Source: an uncultured Algibacter sp.
GTDB taxonomy: Bacteria > Bacteroidota > Bacteroidia > Flavobacteriales > Flavobacteriaceae
Length of the DNA: 64,000 nucleotides
Reading direction: 5' to 3'
Assembly: GCA_937958265.1 (NCBI GenBank)
Contig: CALGNX010000010.1
Coordinates: 114,755-178,754 of the forward strand
Positions 19,043-28,105 of this stretch are shown here, one piece after another; within the stretch, counting starts at the first letter, position 1, and every line of letters begins with the position of its first letter. The translations under genes were made by a program, and so were the position numbers. The notes under the pieces are model-generated. The model worked only from the letters and a program-made list of their open reading frames with translations, was not told the DNA's origin and made no database searches.

Positions 19043-19573
19043 TTATTCTTCTAAATAAAGATCAATTAATCCTTCTGGCGTTTGCACCATAATGGTTTTA
19101 TTAGCGCGATCCACCTTCAAAATAAATTCATCATTCATAGGTATTAAAATTTCAATACCATCTCTATCAATTTCAAAAAGCGATTGCGCTGTAGAGTCGT
19201 TTATAGCTTTTAAAACACCCACTTCCCCAAAGTTCTCATCGGTAATGGTAAACCCAATAACCTCATGGAAATAAAACTTATTACCTTCTAATTTTGGCAA
19301 TAAATCCAAAGGCAAATACAAACCGCTTTTCATAATAGCGTCTGCATCTGCTTCAACATCTACATCTTCAAATTTTATACGTAGTAATTCCGATTTATGC
19401 AACTGAGAGCTTTCAATAAAAAAAGGCACTAAATTATTTCTTAATTCTAGAAAAATAGCATCTAAATTCTCGTAAATTTCGGGTTGGTCGGTATCCAATT
19501 TAGCTAGCACTTCACCTTTAAAACTATATTTTTTTACAATTTTACCTAAGTAAAAACAATCTTCTTTTTTCAT
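19043..19573 (-). CDS. rimM: ribosome maturation factor RimM
   Basis: A 176-residue RimM with the N-terminal barrel start YLGKIVKKYSFKGEVLAKLDTD and the PRC-barrel C-terminal half (YFHEVIGFTI, GEVGVLKAI, EILIPMNDEFILKVD). RimM assists 30S head assembly and binds S19. It follows rpsP (S16), a classic pairing, but a strong hairpin lies between them, so rimM may be expressed by readthrough or from its own promoter. Confidence 0.95.
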   Translation of the reverse strand: MKKEDCFYLGKIVKKYSFKGEVLAKLDTDQPEIYENLDAIFLELRNNLVPFFIESSQLHKSELLRIKFEDVDVEADADAIMKSGLYLPLDLLPKLEGNKFYFHEVIGFTITDENFGEVGVLKAINDSTAQSLFEIDRDGIEILIPMNDEFILKVDRANKTIMVQTPEGLIDLYLEE

Positions 19574-19820
19574 AAAAAAGTCATTTATTTTTATATCCTT
19601 TAAAAAAGGACCTATTTATAATGTTATAGCGCACTTATCTTAACTTCCTCCTTTACAGCAAGAGCCAAATTTTGCCGTTTAGCACCATTTCTAATTAAAA
19701 TAAGTTAAATAATAATTAAGTATGGTATAGTTTCAATCCTAAGTTTTTTAACATAGTGCGGTTTGTTAATAAAAATCAATACGATTTTAACAAAAAAATA
19801 GAAACATCCAAAAATAAAAA

Positions 19821-19846
19821 AAACTCCGATATTGCTATCGGAGTTT
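19821..19846 (-). terminator. Rho-independent terminator after rpsP
   Basis: A perfect 11-bp stem AAACTCCGATA / TATCGGAGTTT with a 4-nt loop, followed on the minus strand by a run of T. It lies 21 bp past the rpsP stop codon. Confidence 0.85.
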
Positions 19847-19867
19847 AAAAGTATAAAAAATATATTT

Positions 19868-20407
19868 TTATTTTTCTTCTTTTGGTGCTTCAGCCTCGGC
19901 AGCAGGAGCTTCTTCTGTTGCTTCAGCAGCCTCAGGTGTTGCTTCTTCCTCAACAGGAGCAGGAGCATTTGCAGCTATTCTTGCTTCGTTAACCGCTTTT
20001 TCAGCAGCTAAAGCGTCTGCTTTTGCTTTTGCTTCAACAGTAGATAAACCATCTGATTTAGCTTGAATTTTACCTTCTTTTTCTTCTAACCAAGCAGTAA
20101 ATTTAGCTTCTGCTTGCTCTTCAGTTAAAGCGCCTTTTCTAACACCACCTACAAGATGATTTTTTAGTAAAGCACCCTTATAAGATAATAAGTTTTTAGC
20201 CGTATCTGTTGGTTGCGCACCATTCTGTAACCAAGTTACTGTATTGTCAACATTTAACTCAACAGTTGCAGGGTTTGTGTTTGGATTGTAAGCACCTAAT
20301 TTCTCTAGGTATTTACCATCTCTTTTTGAACGTGCATCAGCTGCTACGATCCAGTAGTAAGGTTTTCCTTTTTTACCGTGTCTTTGTAATCTAATTTTTA
20401 CTGGCAT
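19868..20407 (-). CDS. rpsP: 30S ribosomal protein S16 with long acidic tail
   Basis: The first ~80 residues are canonical S16 (MPVKIRLQRHGKKGKPYYWI, DARSKRDGKYLEKLGAYNP). The total is 179 residues against ~80-90 in E. coli; the extra C-terminal ~95 residues are low-complexity Ala/Glu/Lys (e.g. EEATPEAAEATEEAPAAEAE). Similar extensions occur in Bacteroidota S16 proteins. rimM and trmN6 lie downstream on the same strand. Confidence 0.97.
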   Translation of the reverse strand: MPVKIRLQRHGKKGKPYYWIVAADARSKRDGKYLEKLGAYNPNTNPATVELNVDNTVTWLQNGAQPTDTAKNLLSYKGALLKNHLVGGVRKGALTEEQAEAKFTAWLEEKEGKIQAKSDGLSTVEAKAKADALAAEKAVNEARIAANAPAPVEEEATPEAAEATEEAPAAEAEAPKEEK

Positions 20408-20454
20408 AATTATTAATTATTTAAGGTTCTCGACCTCTGTTATTAATGAGGGCG

Positions 20455-20462
20455 CAAAGATA
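20455..20462 (-). promoter_or_regulatory. -7 promoter box of rpsP (TATCTTTG)
   Basis: A perfect match to TAnnTTTG on the minus strand, 47 bp upstream of the rpsP ATG. No confident -33 element was found. Confidence 0.65.
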
Positions 20463-20539
20463 TGCTATTTTTTTATTTTCGGAAGCTTTTTTATTTCAAA
20501 AACACATTTTTTACAATCTGGCTATCAGGCTACTAAAAA

Positions 20540-21604
20540 CTAAAACAACAAACAAACCGGAGAGGGCGCTTTCACATCATGCAAAAACTCTAGTTTGCCA
20601 GATGTTGCATTAATACTAAACACCGCAATATTCTCAGTATTTTTATTAGCCACAAGTAAAAATTTGCCTGTTGGATCCAATGTAAAGTTTCTTGGCCAAT
20701 CGCCATGCACAGACATATTTTGAATTTTATCAATCTTACCAGAAACCGTATTTCTTTTAAAAACAGCTATCGTGTTCTCGCCACGGTTAGAGCCGTATAA
20801 AAAACGTTCATCTTTAGAAAAATGAATATCTGCACATTTATTTTTACCCTTGTAGCTTTCCGTTAATGTAGTATCAAAATCGATTTGCACAAAACCGGAA
20901 TCCGTTCTTTCAACAGCAGTTATAGAGCCGCCATACTCATTTATAATATATATAAATTTACCATTGTTAGATATTGTAAAATGTCTTGGGCCTGGGTTTC
21001 CTGGCATTTCAACTAAAGCCTCATATTTTAATACATAAACATTATTCTCTAATACATACTGGTAAACAGCATTTCTACCCAAATCGGCTGCAAATAAATC
21101 ATTCTTGAAAAATTTAGCAGAATGCACGTGCGACGTTTCATTTTTGGTATTATGGTTAAAAACCTGAGAAGCCTCGCTTAAACTGCCATCTGCATTCACC
21201 TCAAAAATGGAAAGCGTACCACCAACATAGTTTGACACTGCAATTTTTGTACCTTCCGCATTAATAGATATATGGCAAGGTCCTTCGCCTTGGCTGCTAA
21301 CACGATTTATTACAGTAAGGCTCCCATCTTCGTTTACAGCGTATGATGATAAAAAACCACTATCTGTGCCATTAGTAGAATATAAATATTTTCGATCTGA
21401 TGAATAGGTTAAAAACGATGGGTTATCTGCAATAGTACTAAGTGTTAAATTACTTAAAACCCCGGTTTCTGTATTAAAATCAAGCTTATAAATACCTTTG
21501 CTTGCGCCATCTGTATACGTACCCACATATAACGTTATTTCTTCAGACTTACAGTTTAATAAAATTAAAGGTAAAACCAATAAAATCAAATATTTTACAT
21601 TCAT
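20540..21604 (-). CDS. lactonase-family lipoprotein (6-phosphogluconolactonase-like propeller)
   Basis: A 354-residue beta-propeller of the lactonase family (PF10282 type). A lipoprotein signal ends LILLNC (Cys ~18). Characteristic repeats are YVGTYTDGASKGIYKLDFN, NPSFLTYSSDRKYLYS, GEGPCHISINAEGTKIAVSNY, SHVHSAKF, GPRHFTISNNGKFIYIINE and WPRNFTLDPTGKFLLVANK. Export makes a pentose-phosphate role doubtful; a periplasmic or surface sugar-lactone hydrolase is possible. It stands alone. Confidence 0.85.
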   Translation of the reverse strand: MNVKYLILLVLPLILLNCKSEEITLYVGTYTDGASKGIYKLDFNTETGVLSNLTLSTIADNPSFLTYSSDRKYLYSTNGTDSGFLSSYAVNEDGSLTVINRVSSQGEGPCHISINAEGTKIAVSNYVGGTLSIFEVNADGSLSEASQVFNHNTKNETSHVHSAKFFKNDLFAADLGRNAVYQYVLENNVYVLKYEALVEMPGNPGPRHFTISNNGKFIYIINEYGGSITAVERTDSGFVQIDFDTTLTESYKGKNKCADIHFSKDERFLYGSNRGENTIAVFKRNTVSGKIDKIQNMSVHGDWPRNFTLDPTGKFLLVANKNTENIAVFSINATSGKLEFLHDVKAPSPVCLLF

Positions 21605-21800
21605 AATGTTAAAATTTAATTTTCGAATTTATGATAAATTATATTAAATAAAGGCACATTTTGTTAATCATTCTTAAATCTACCCTAAACCCTGTTAAAA
21701 CAGTTGATAATTTAGGCTTTACATAGTATATTAAGGTTATACGATGTGAAACAATACATATCTTAAAAAAAATATTGGAATTTAAAATGAACATGATAAA

Positions 21801-22245
21801 ATGAAGTACACAGAAAAAATTTCAAACCAACTAAATCAATTATTAGTAAAAAATTACGATGCTGAAAAGGGCTACCTAGACGCATTATAAAATGTAGAAA
21901 GTGCGACTTTAAAAATGTTTTTTAAACGCAGAGCAACAGAGCGCAACGCATTTGCTAAATCACTACGAACAGAAATTTTATAATACATTTAAATACCAAA
22001 AAACTCAGGAAGTTTTACAGGAGCTACACACAGAAATTGGATGCTCCTAAAAGCATTATTTACAATTAATAATGAGACAGCTATTTTAGAGGAAGCCATT
22101 AGAGGTGAAGCGGCAAGCCTAAAGGAATACAATTTTAGAAAATAGAAATATGCCACCAAGTATAAATGCGCTTTTATACAAACAACGCGATGCCATACAG
22201 GCGACCATTAATACAGAAAAAGTACATGAAGAACGCGTGTACTAA
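21801..22245 (+). pseudogene. decayed DUF2383 / PA2169-family four-helix protein
   Basis: Translation from ATG at 21801 gives MKYTEKISNQLNQLL...YDAEKGYLDAL then TAA; the same frame continues NVESATLKMFFKRRATERNA, stops again (TAA, then TAA shortly after), resumes SGSFTGATHRNWMLLKALF and ETAILEEAIRGEAASLKEYN, and ends at TAG. After a frameshift the tail LPPSINALLYKQRDAIQATI runs to TAA at 22243-22245. The blocks are in family order and match the DUF2383 (ferritin-like) layout, so this is one gene with several stops and a shift. Confidence 0.8.
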
Positions 22246-22270
22246 AAATATAATTAGTTTAATGCGTAGA

Positions 22271-22303
22271 AAAAGCAATTTTTAAAGATTGCTTTTTTTT
22301 TTT
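22271..22303 (+). terminator. Rho-independent terminator
   Basis: Stem AAAAGCAAT / ATTGCTTTT with an 8-nt loop followed by a long T run. It closes the decayed DUF2383 gene and isolates dnaE. Confidence 0.8.
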
Positions 22304-22408
22304 ACAATTTATTTAAAGTTAGTTTCAAAAAAGTTAGTTTCTATGTATTTTTATAGACTTTTTACTCTCAATTCAATAAATCACACAAGTTAACACCCAA
22401 GCAAAAAA

Positions 22409-25400
22409 ATGTATTTAATTTTCGATACCGAAACTACAGGATTACCAAAACGTTGGGACGCACCAATTACAGACACCGATAATTGGCCTAGGTGTATTCA
22501 AATTGCATGGCAATTGCATGATGCCATGGGGAATTGTATTGAAAGTGAAGATTATTTAGTTAAACCAGAAGGTTTTAATATTCCTTATGATGCTGAAAAA
22601 ATTCATGGTATTTCTACAGAATTAGCAGCAGAACAAGGTATACCTTTAGCCGTAGTTTTACAGAAATTTAACGAAGCCTTAGGCAAAACAAAGTTTGTAG
22701 TTGGCCAAAATGTTAAGTTCGATTTAAATATTATGGGCGCTGAATTTGTTCGTGGCGCTGTTGCGAACCAATTACAAGAACTTCCTGTTTTAGACACCTG
22801 TACAGAACATACCGCAAAATTATGTGAAATTCCGGGTGGACGTTACGGAAAATTTAAACTACCAACATTAACCGAGTTGCACCAGCACCTTTTTAATGTA
22901 CCTTTTTCCGAGGCACATAATGCAACTGCCGATGTTGAGGCTACAACCCGATGTTTTTTAGAGCTTATTCGCTTGGGGGAATTCACAAAAAACCAATTGG
23001 ATGTTGAACCTGATTACTTCGAGGATTTTAAAACCAAAAACCCGAGTACAATTCAGCTTATTGGTTTAAAACACATAAACCTTAAAAAAGAAAGTGCTAA
23101 AATTTTAGCACGTTTACAAAAAGCAAAATCAAGTGTATCTGCCGAGGCTATTAAGCAAAACGTTAGCGAATTAGCCGAGGTTGAATTTACGCATTTACAT
23201 AACCACTCCCAATTTTCAGTATTACAATCGACTATGGGTGTTGCAGATATTGTGGCGGCAGCAGCCAAGTACAATATGCCTGCAGTTGCCCTTACCGATC
23301 ATGCCAACATGATGGGCGCTTTCCACTTTGTAAATGCTGTAAATAAACATAATAAAGGTGTTGCTTCTAAAATTGCAGAAGCCGAAGTTACGGGCGCCAA
23401 GGTTTCAGCGAAAGCGATAAAACCTATAATAGGTTGCGAGTTTTTTGTTTGTGAAAACCATAAAGATAAATCTAGGAAAGATAATGGCTACCAAATTGTA
23501 TTGTTAGCAAAAAATAAAAATGGCTACCATAATCTCGCTAAATTATCATCCCATGCTTTTGTTGATGGATTTTACTACCTGCCAAGAATTGATAAAGCAT
23601 TAATTGAGCAGTACAAGGAAGATCTTATTGTACTAACAGGTAATTTATATGGCGAAGTACCAAGCAAAATTCTTAATGTTGGCGAAAAACAAGCCGAAGA
23701 AGCCTTACTTTGGTGGAAAGAAACCTTTGGCAGTGATCTATATGTGGAACTTATGCGCCACAATCAAGAAGATGAAGACCGCGTAAACCCAACACTAATT
23801 GCTTTAGCCAATAAACACAATGTTAAATTAATAGCATCCAACAATAGCTATTACCAAAACAAAGAAGATGCTAATGCACATGATATTTTATTATGTGTAA
23901 AAGATGGCGAAAAGCAGGCAACTCCTATTGGTCGTGGGCGTGGTTATCGCTACGGGCTGCCAAACCAAGAGTATTATTTTAAGTCGCCCGATGCCATGAA
24001 GGAAATCTTTAAGGATGTTCCTGAAGCTATTTCTAATGTGCAAGAAGTTGTCGATAAAATTGAAGCTTACCAGCTAGCACGCGATGTTTTATTACCAGCT
24101 TTTGATATTCCTGAAGAATTTGTACACGAAGCAGATTTAGCAGATAACGGCAAACGTGGTGAAAATGCTTTTTTAAAACACCTAGTTTATCAGGGTGCTA
24201 AAAAACGCTATGGCGAGACGCTTTCAGAAGAAGTTATAGAGCGTTTGGATTTTGAGTTAAGTGTTATTGAAAACACCGGATATCCTGGTTATTTTTTAAT
24301 TGTTGAAGATTTTATTAGAGAAGCCAGAAAAATGGATGTCTCAGTAGGCCCCGGTCGGGGTTCTGCAGCAGGTTCTGTAGCAGCATATTGTTTATGGATA
24401 ACCAATATAGACCCATTAAAATACGATTTACTTTTTGAGCGTTTCTTAAATCCAGATCGTGTAAGTATGCCCGATATTGATATTGATTTTGATGATGAAG
24501 GCCGTGGGCGCGTTATGCAATACGTTATCGATAAATATGGATCTAGCCAAGTAGCACAGATTATAACTTACGGTACCATGGCTGCAAAATCGTCTATTCG
24601 AGATACCGCTCGTGTTTTGGATTTACCTTTATTTGACGCCGATAGAATTGCAAAATTAATTCCTAACATGTCCAAACTTGGCAAAATTTTTGGCTTAAAT
24701 GAAAAGGAATTAGGTAAAAAGTTTAGAGCAGACGACTTAGAAAAAATTAATGAACTTTTAAATATTGCCGATGGATCGGATTTACAAGCCGAAACTTTAA
24801 ATCTAGCTAGAACACTAGAAGGCTCTGTAAGAAACACAGGAATTCATGCCTGCGGTGTTATTATAACACCAGACGATATTACAAAATTTGTACCTGTAGC
24901 ACTTGCTAAAGATTCAGATTTATATGTTACACAATTTGATAACTCGGTGGTTGAAGACGCCGGATTATTAAAAATGGATTTCTTGGGGTTAAAAACATTA
25001 ACCTTAATAAAAGATACCGTGAAAATTGTTAAGGCGAAGCACGATATTTTGTTAGATCCTGAGAGTTTTCCGCTTGACGATGAAAAAACTTATGAGCTCT
25101 TTCAACGTGGCGAAACAGTTGGCGTATTCCAATACGAATCGCCAGGTATGCAAAAACACCTACGCGATTTAAAGCCTACTGTTTTTGAAGATTTAATTGC
25201 CATGAATGCCTTGTACCGACCAGGGCCCATGGAGTACATTCCAAGTTTTGTTAAAAGAAAACATGGCGATGAAGATATCGAGTACGATTTGCCGGCTATG
25301 GAGGAATACCTAAAGGAAACTTATGGTATTACGGTTTATCAAGAACAGGTGATGTTACTATCTCAAAGTCTTGCTGATTTTACAAAAGGTGAAGCCGATG

Positions 25401-26794
25401 TTTTACGTAAGGCTATGGGTAAAAAGCAAATTGCGGTACTTGATAAAATGAAACCTAAATTTATTAAACAAGCGAGTGAAAAGGGACACGATGCTAAGGT
25501 TTTAGAAAAAGTCTGGAAAGATTGGGAAGCCTTTGCAAGTTACGCCTTTAATAAATCGCACTCTACATGTTATGCATGGATTGCTTACCAAACAGCCTAC
25601 TTAAAAGCGCATTATCCTGCAGAGTACATGGCTTCGGTTTTATCGAATAACATGAACGACATTAAGCAGGTTACCTTTTTCATGGACGAATGCAAGCGCA
25701 TGAAACTTGACGTTTTAGGACCAGACGTTAACGAATCTTTTTATAAGTTTTCTGTAAATAAAGACAATGCCGTACGTTTTGGAATGGGTGCTATAAAAGG
25801 TGTTGGTCATGGCGCGGTAATGACTATTGTAGAGCACCGAAAAACAAACGGACATTACAAATCCATTTTTGATTTTGCAAAACGCATAGATTTACGTGCA
25901 GCCAATAAAAAGGCATTTGAAAATTTAGCATTAGCAGGTGGTTTTGATGGCTTAGGCGATGTACATCGCGCACAATATTTTCATGATGATGGCAATGGCA
26001 TTACCTTTTTAGAAAAAACCATTAAATACGCCCACAAACACCAAGAAAATGAGAATTCTGCACAAGTTAGCTTGTTTGGAGAAGCTAGCGGTGTACAAAT
26101 AGCAGAACCAGAAGTACCGCCTTGCGAAGAATGGGGTACCATGGAAAAATTAAGTAAAGAGCGTGAAGTCGTAGGTGTTTACATTTCTGGGCACCCACTA
26201 GATGATTTTAAAACCGAAATGAAAACCTTTTGCAATGCAACTGTAGGTATGTTTAACACCCTAGAGCCTTATGTAAATAGAGAACTCGTTTTTGGAGGTG
26301 TAGTAACCGATGTAATCCATCGTGTAAGCAAACAAGGTAAAGGCTGGGCAATGTTCACTATTGAAGATTATACAGATAGTTTTGAATTTCGGATTTTTGG
26401 TGAGGATTACTTAAAATTTAGGCATTTCCTGCTTCAAAATAGTTTTGTATTCGTTAAAGCTTTTGTTCGAGAAGGCTGGACAAATAAAGATACCGGGAAA
26501 AAAAGTGATCCAAGGTTACAGTTTAATAGTTTTCAATTACTACATGATATCATGGAAAACTATGCAAAAAAATTATCTATACAATTAAATATTAAAGATA
26601 TAAACCCGGAACAAATAACAGACTTAAAAGAACTACTACACATGCACCCTGGAAACCAATCTCTTACATTTCTGGTTTATGATATGAAAGAAAAAATTAA
26701 ATTAAACATGTCTAGTAGACGACAAAAAGTACGTGTTTGCCAAGAACTTATTAGCGCACTAGAAGCTCGACAGGTAAAATACAAACTGAATTAA
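22409..26794 (+). CDS. dnaE: DNA polymerase III alpha subunit with N-terminal proofreading exonuclease
   Basis: A 1461-residue replicative polymerase. Residues ~1-190 form a DnaQ-like DEDDh exonuclease (FDTETTGLP, GQNVKFDLNIMG, AHNATADVEATT). A PHP domain follows from ~258 (THLHNHSQFSVL, ALTDHANMMGA), then the family-C palm with catalytic aspartates in PDIDIDFDDEGR (D689, D691, D693), GPGRGSAAGS, the fingers region, a helix-hairpin-helix part, and a C-terminal OB domain (ELVFGGVVTDV). E. coli DnaE is ~1160 residues without an exonuclease; the fusion occurs in Bacteroidota. Start is ATG at 22409. Confidence 0.97.
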   Translation: MYLIFDTETTGLPKRWDAPITDTDNWPRCIQIAWQLHDAMGNCIESEDYLVKPEGFNIPYDAEKIHGISTELAAEQGIPLAVVLQKFNEALGKTKFVVGQNVKFDLNIMGAEFVRGAVANQLQELPVLDTCTEHTAKLCEIPGGRYGKFKLPTLTELHQHLFNVPFSEAHNATADVEATTRCFLELIRLGEFTKNQLDVEPDYFEDFKTKNPSTIQLIGLKHINLKKESAKILARLQKAKSSVSAEAIKQNVSELAEVEFTHLHNHSQFSVLQSTMGVADIVAAAAKYNMPAVALTDHANMMGAFHFVNAVNKHNKGVASKIAEAEVTGAKVSAKAIKPIIGCEFFVCENHKDKSRKDNGYQIVLLAKNKNGYHNLAKLSSHAFVDGFYYLPRIDKALIEQYKEDLIVLTGNLYGEVPSKILNVGEKQAEEALLWWKETFGSDLYVELMRHNQEDEDRVNPTLIALANKHNVKLIASNNSYYQNKEDANAHDILLCVKDGEKQATPIGRGRGYRYGLPNQEYYFKSPDAMKEIFKDVPEAISNVQEVVDKIEAYQLARDVLLPAFDIPEEFVHEADLADNGKRGENAFLKHLVYQGAKKRYGETLSEEVIERLDFELSVIENTGYPGYFLIVEDFIREARKMDVSVGPGRGSAAGSVAAYCLWITNIDPLKYDLLFERFLNPDRVSMPDIDIDFDDEGRGRVMQYVIDKYGSSQVAQIITYGTMAAKSSIRDTARVLDLPLFDADRIAKLIPNMSKLGKIFGLNEKELGKKFRADDLEKINELLNIADGSDLQAETLNLARTLEGSVRNTGIHACGVIITPDDITKFVPVALAKDSDLYVTQFDNSVVEDAGLLKMDFLGLKTLTLIKDTVKIVKAKHDILLDPESFPLDDEKTYELFQRGETVGVFQYESPGMQKHLRDLKPTVFEDLIAMNALYRPGPMEYIPSFVKRKHGDEDIEYDLPAMEEYLKETYGITVYQEQVMLLSQSLADFTKGEADVLRKAMGKKQIAVLDKMKPKFIKQASEKGHDAKVLEKVWKDWEAFASYAFNKSHSTCYAWIAYQTAYLKAHYPAEYMASVLSNNMNDIKQVTFFMDECKRMKLDVLGPDVNESFYKFSVNKDNAVRFGMGAIKGVGHGAVMTIVEHRKTNGHYKSIFDFAKRIDLRAANKKAFENLALAGGFDGLGDVHRAQYFHDDGNGITFLEKTIKYAHKHQENENSAQVSLFGEASGVQIAEPEVPPCEEWGTMEKLSKEREVVGVYISGHPLDDFKTEMKTFCNATVGMFNTLEPYVNRELVFGGVVTDVIHRVSKQGKGWAMFTIEDYTDSFEFRIFGEDYLKFRHFLLQNSFVFVKAFVREGWTNKDTGKKSDPRLQFNSFQLLHDIMENYAKKLSIQLNIKDINPEQITDLKELLHMHPGNQSLTFLVYDMKEKIKLNMSSRRQKVRVCQELISALEARQVKYKLN

Positions 26795-26994
26795 AAACCT
26801 ATTACAAAAAGAATAAAACGCTGTTTAAAACGTAAACTAAAACCATAATAATTTACAAAACAACAAAATAAATAGCATTTTAATTTTTTATAATTACCAA
26901 AAACATTAAATTGTAATGTGTTATTATATATAATACTACACAGATTATTAAGATAAATCTTGGTAATGCGATTATAAGCAAAACAAATTGTTGC

Positions 26995-27029
26995 TTTGTA
27001 AGCTTTAGCCTTTTTTTTGACTAAGTTTG
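26995..27029 (+). promoter_or_regulatory. promoter of trxA (TTTG - 23 bp - TAAGTTTG)
   Basis: TTTG at 26995-26998 and TAAGTTTG at 27022-27029 fit the Bacteroidota -33/-7 pair. The -7 box is 41 bp before the trxA ATG. Confidence 0.65.
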
Positions 27030-27070
27030 TAACAATAAAACGAATTAAAAACCTATTAAATATAAATATT

Positions 27071-27388
27071 ATGGCATTAGAGATAACAGATGCAACGTTT
27101 GAAGAAACAGTTTTAAAAAGTGACAAACCTGTATTAGTTGACTTTTGGGCAGCTTGGTGCGGGCCATGTAGAATGGTTGGACCAATTATCGAGCAAATTA
27201 GCGATGAGTATGATGGTAAAGCTGTTGTTGGTAAAGTAGATGTTGATGCAAATCAAGAATTTGCCGCTAAATATGGTGTACGTAATATACCTACTGTTTT
27301 GGTTTTTCAAAATGGAGAAGTAGTAGGACGTCAAGTTGGCGTGGCACCTAAAAACGCATACACAGATGCTATAGACGGACTTTTGTAA
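27071..27388 (+). CDS. trxA: thioredoxin
   Basis: A 105-residue thioredoxin with active site WCGPC (C30, C33), the cis-Pro motif RNIPTVLVF and the usual fold throughout. ATG at 27071 gives the standard N-terminus MALEITDATFEETV; upstream in-frame codons lie in the promoter/leader and are not part of the gene. It is a general cytoplasmic disulfide reductase and stands as a single gene between its promoter and a strong terminator. Confidence 0.97.
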   Translation: MALEITDATFEETVLKSDKPVLVDFWAAWCGPCRMVGPIIEQISDEYDGKAVVGKVDVDANQEFAAKYGVRNIPTVLVFQNGEVVGRQVGVAPKNAYTDAIDGLL

Positions 27389-27411
27389 TAAAGAAAAATA
27401 AATAATTTTAT

Positions 27412-27444
27412 AAAAGGTTTGCCGCAATGGCAAACCTTTTTTTT
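27412..27444 (+). terminator. Rho-independent terminator of trxA
   Basis: A perfect 12-bp stem AAAAGGTTTGCC / GGCAAACCTTTT with a 5-nt loop and a T run, 24 bp after the stop codon. Confidence 0.9.
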
Positions 27445-27470
27445 ATTTTAGACATAAATTATAAATAGAT

Positions 27471-28013
27471 ATGAGTACAACAATAAAAGTTCAAGACGCT
27501 ATTGATAGTAAATTAATTGAAGAACGCAAGGTTTTTTTATGGGGTCAAGTGGATGATAAATCTGCTAAACACGTTATAGATAGATTATTATATCTAGATG
27601 CCTTAGAAACAAAAGATATACAACTATACATAAATAGCCCGGGAGGGTATGTAACCTCTGGCTTTGCAATGTATGATTGCATAAAATCACTAAATAGTGA
27701 TGTATCTACTATTTGTACAGGGCTCGCAGCTTCAATGGGTTCTATCCTACTATCGGTTGGCACAAAAGGAAAGCGTTTTATACAGCCACACGCTCGCGTT
27801 ATGATACACCAACCAAGTGGCGGTGCACGTGGACAAGCTAGTGATATTGAAATTACTGCTCAAGAAATTGTTAAAACAAAAGCATTAAGTGCTCAAATTT
27901 TAGCCGATAATTGCGGGAAAGATTTTAACGTTATAATGAAAGATTTTAATAGAGACCATTGGATGGGTGCTGAAGAGTCTGTAGCCTACGGTATTGTTGA
28001 TGGGGTTATTTAA
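27471..28013 (+). CDS. clpP: ATP-dependent Clp protease proteolytic subunit
   Basis: A 180-residue ClpP-family serine peptidase. The catalytic triad is visible as S88 (GLAASMGS), H113 (MIHQPSGG) and D162 (FNRDHWMGAEES). The NSPGGYVTSGFAMYD oxyanion region is conserved. It starts directly without a long propeptide. No tig or clpX is adjacent, unlike the classic arrangement, so it may be the second ClpP paralogue often found in Bacteroidota (inference). Confidence 0.93.
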   Translation: MSTTIKVQDAIDSKLIEERKVFLWGQVDDKSAKHVIDRLLYLDALETKDIQLYINSPGGYVTSGFAMYDCIKSLNSDVSTICTGLAASMGSILLSVGTKGKRFIQPHARVMIHQPSGGARGQASDIEITAQEIVKTKALSAQILADNCGKDFNVIMKDFNRDHWMGAEESVAYGIVDGVI

Positions 28014-28040
28014 AAAGTATAATAAATATTAGTAACAGAA

Positions 28041-28067
28041 CGAGACTTAAAGTAATTTTAAGTCTCG
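28041..28067 (+). terminator. perfect 11-bp hairpin after clpP
   Basis: CGAGACTTAAA pairs with TTTAAGTCTCG around a 5-nt loop, 27 bp after the clpP stop codon. No long T run follows, so termination is likely but not certain; it could also set the 5' end of the downstream transcript. Confidence 0.6.
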
Positions 28068-28105
28068 ACTTGTTTAATTCCATTAGTAAATTAACACCTA
28101 AAAAA

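Noticed and set aside
22409..26794. Separate dnaQ gene preceding dnaE
   Set aside because: The exonuclease and polymerase are one continuous frame without an internal stop.
26791..27126. 111-codon minus-strand frame between dnaE and trxA
   Set aside because: AT-rich antisense frame over the trxA promoter and 5' end; Phe/Ile/Asn-rich composition typical of chance frames.
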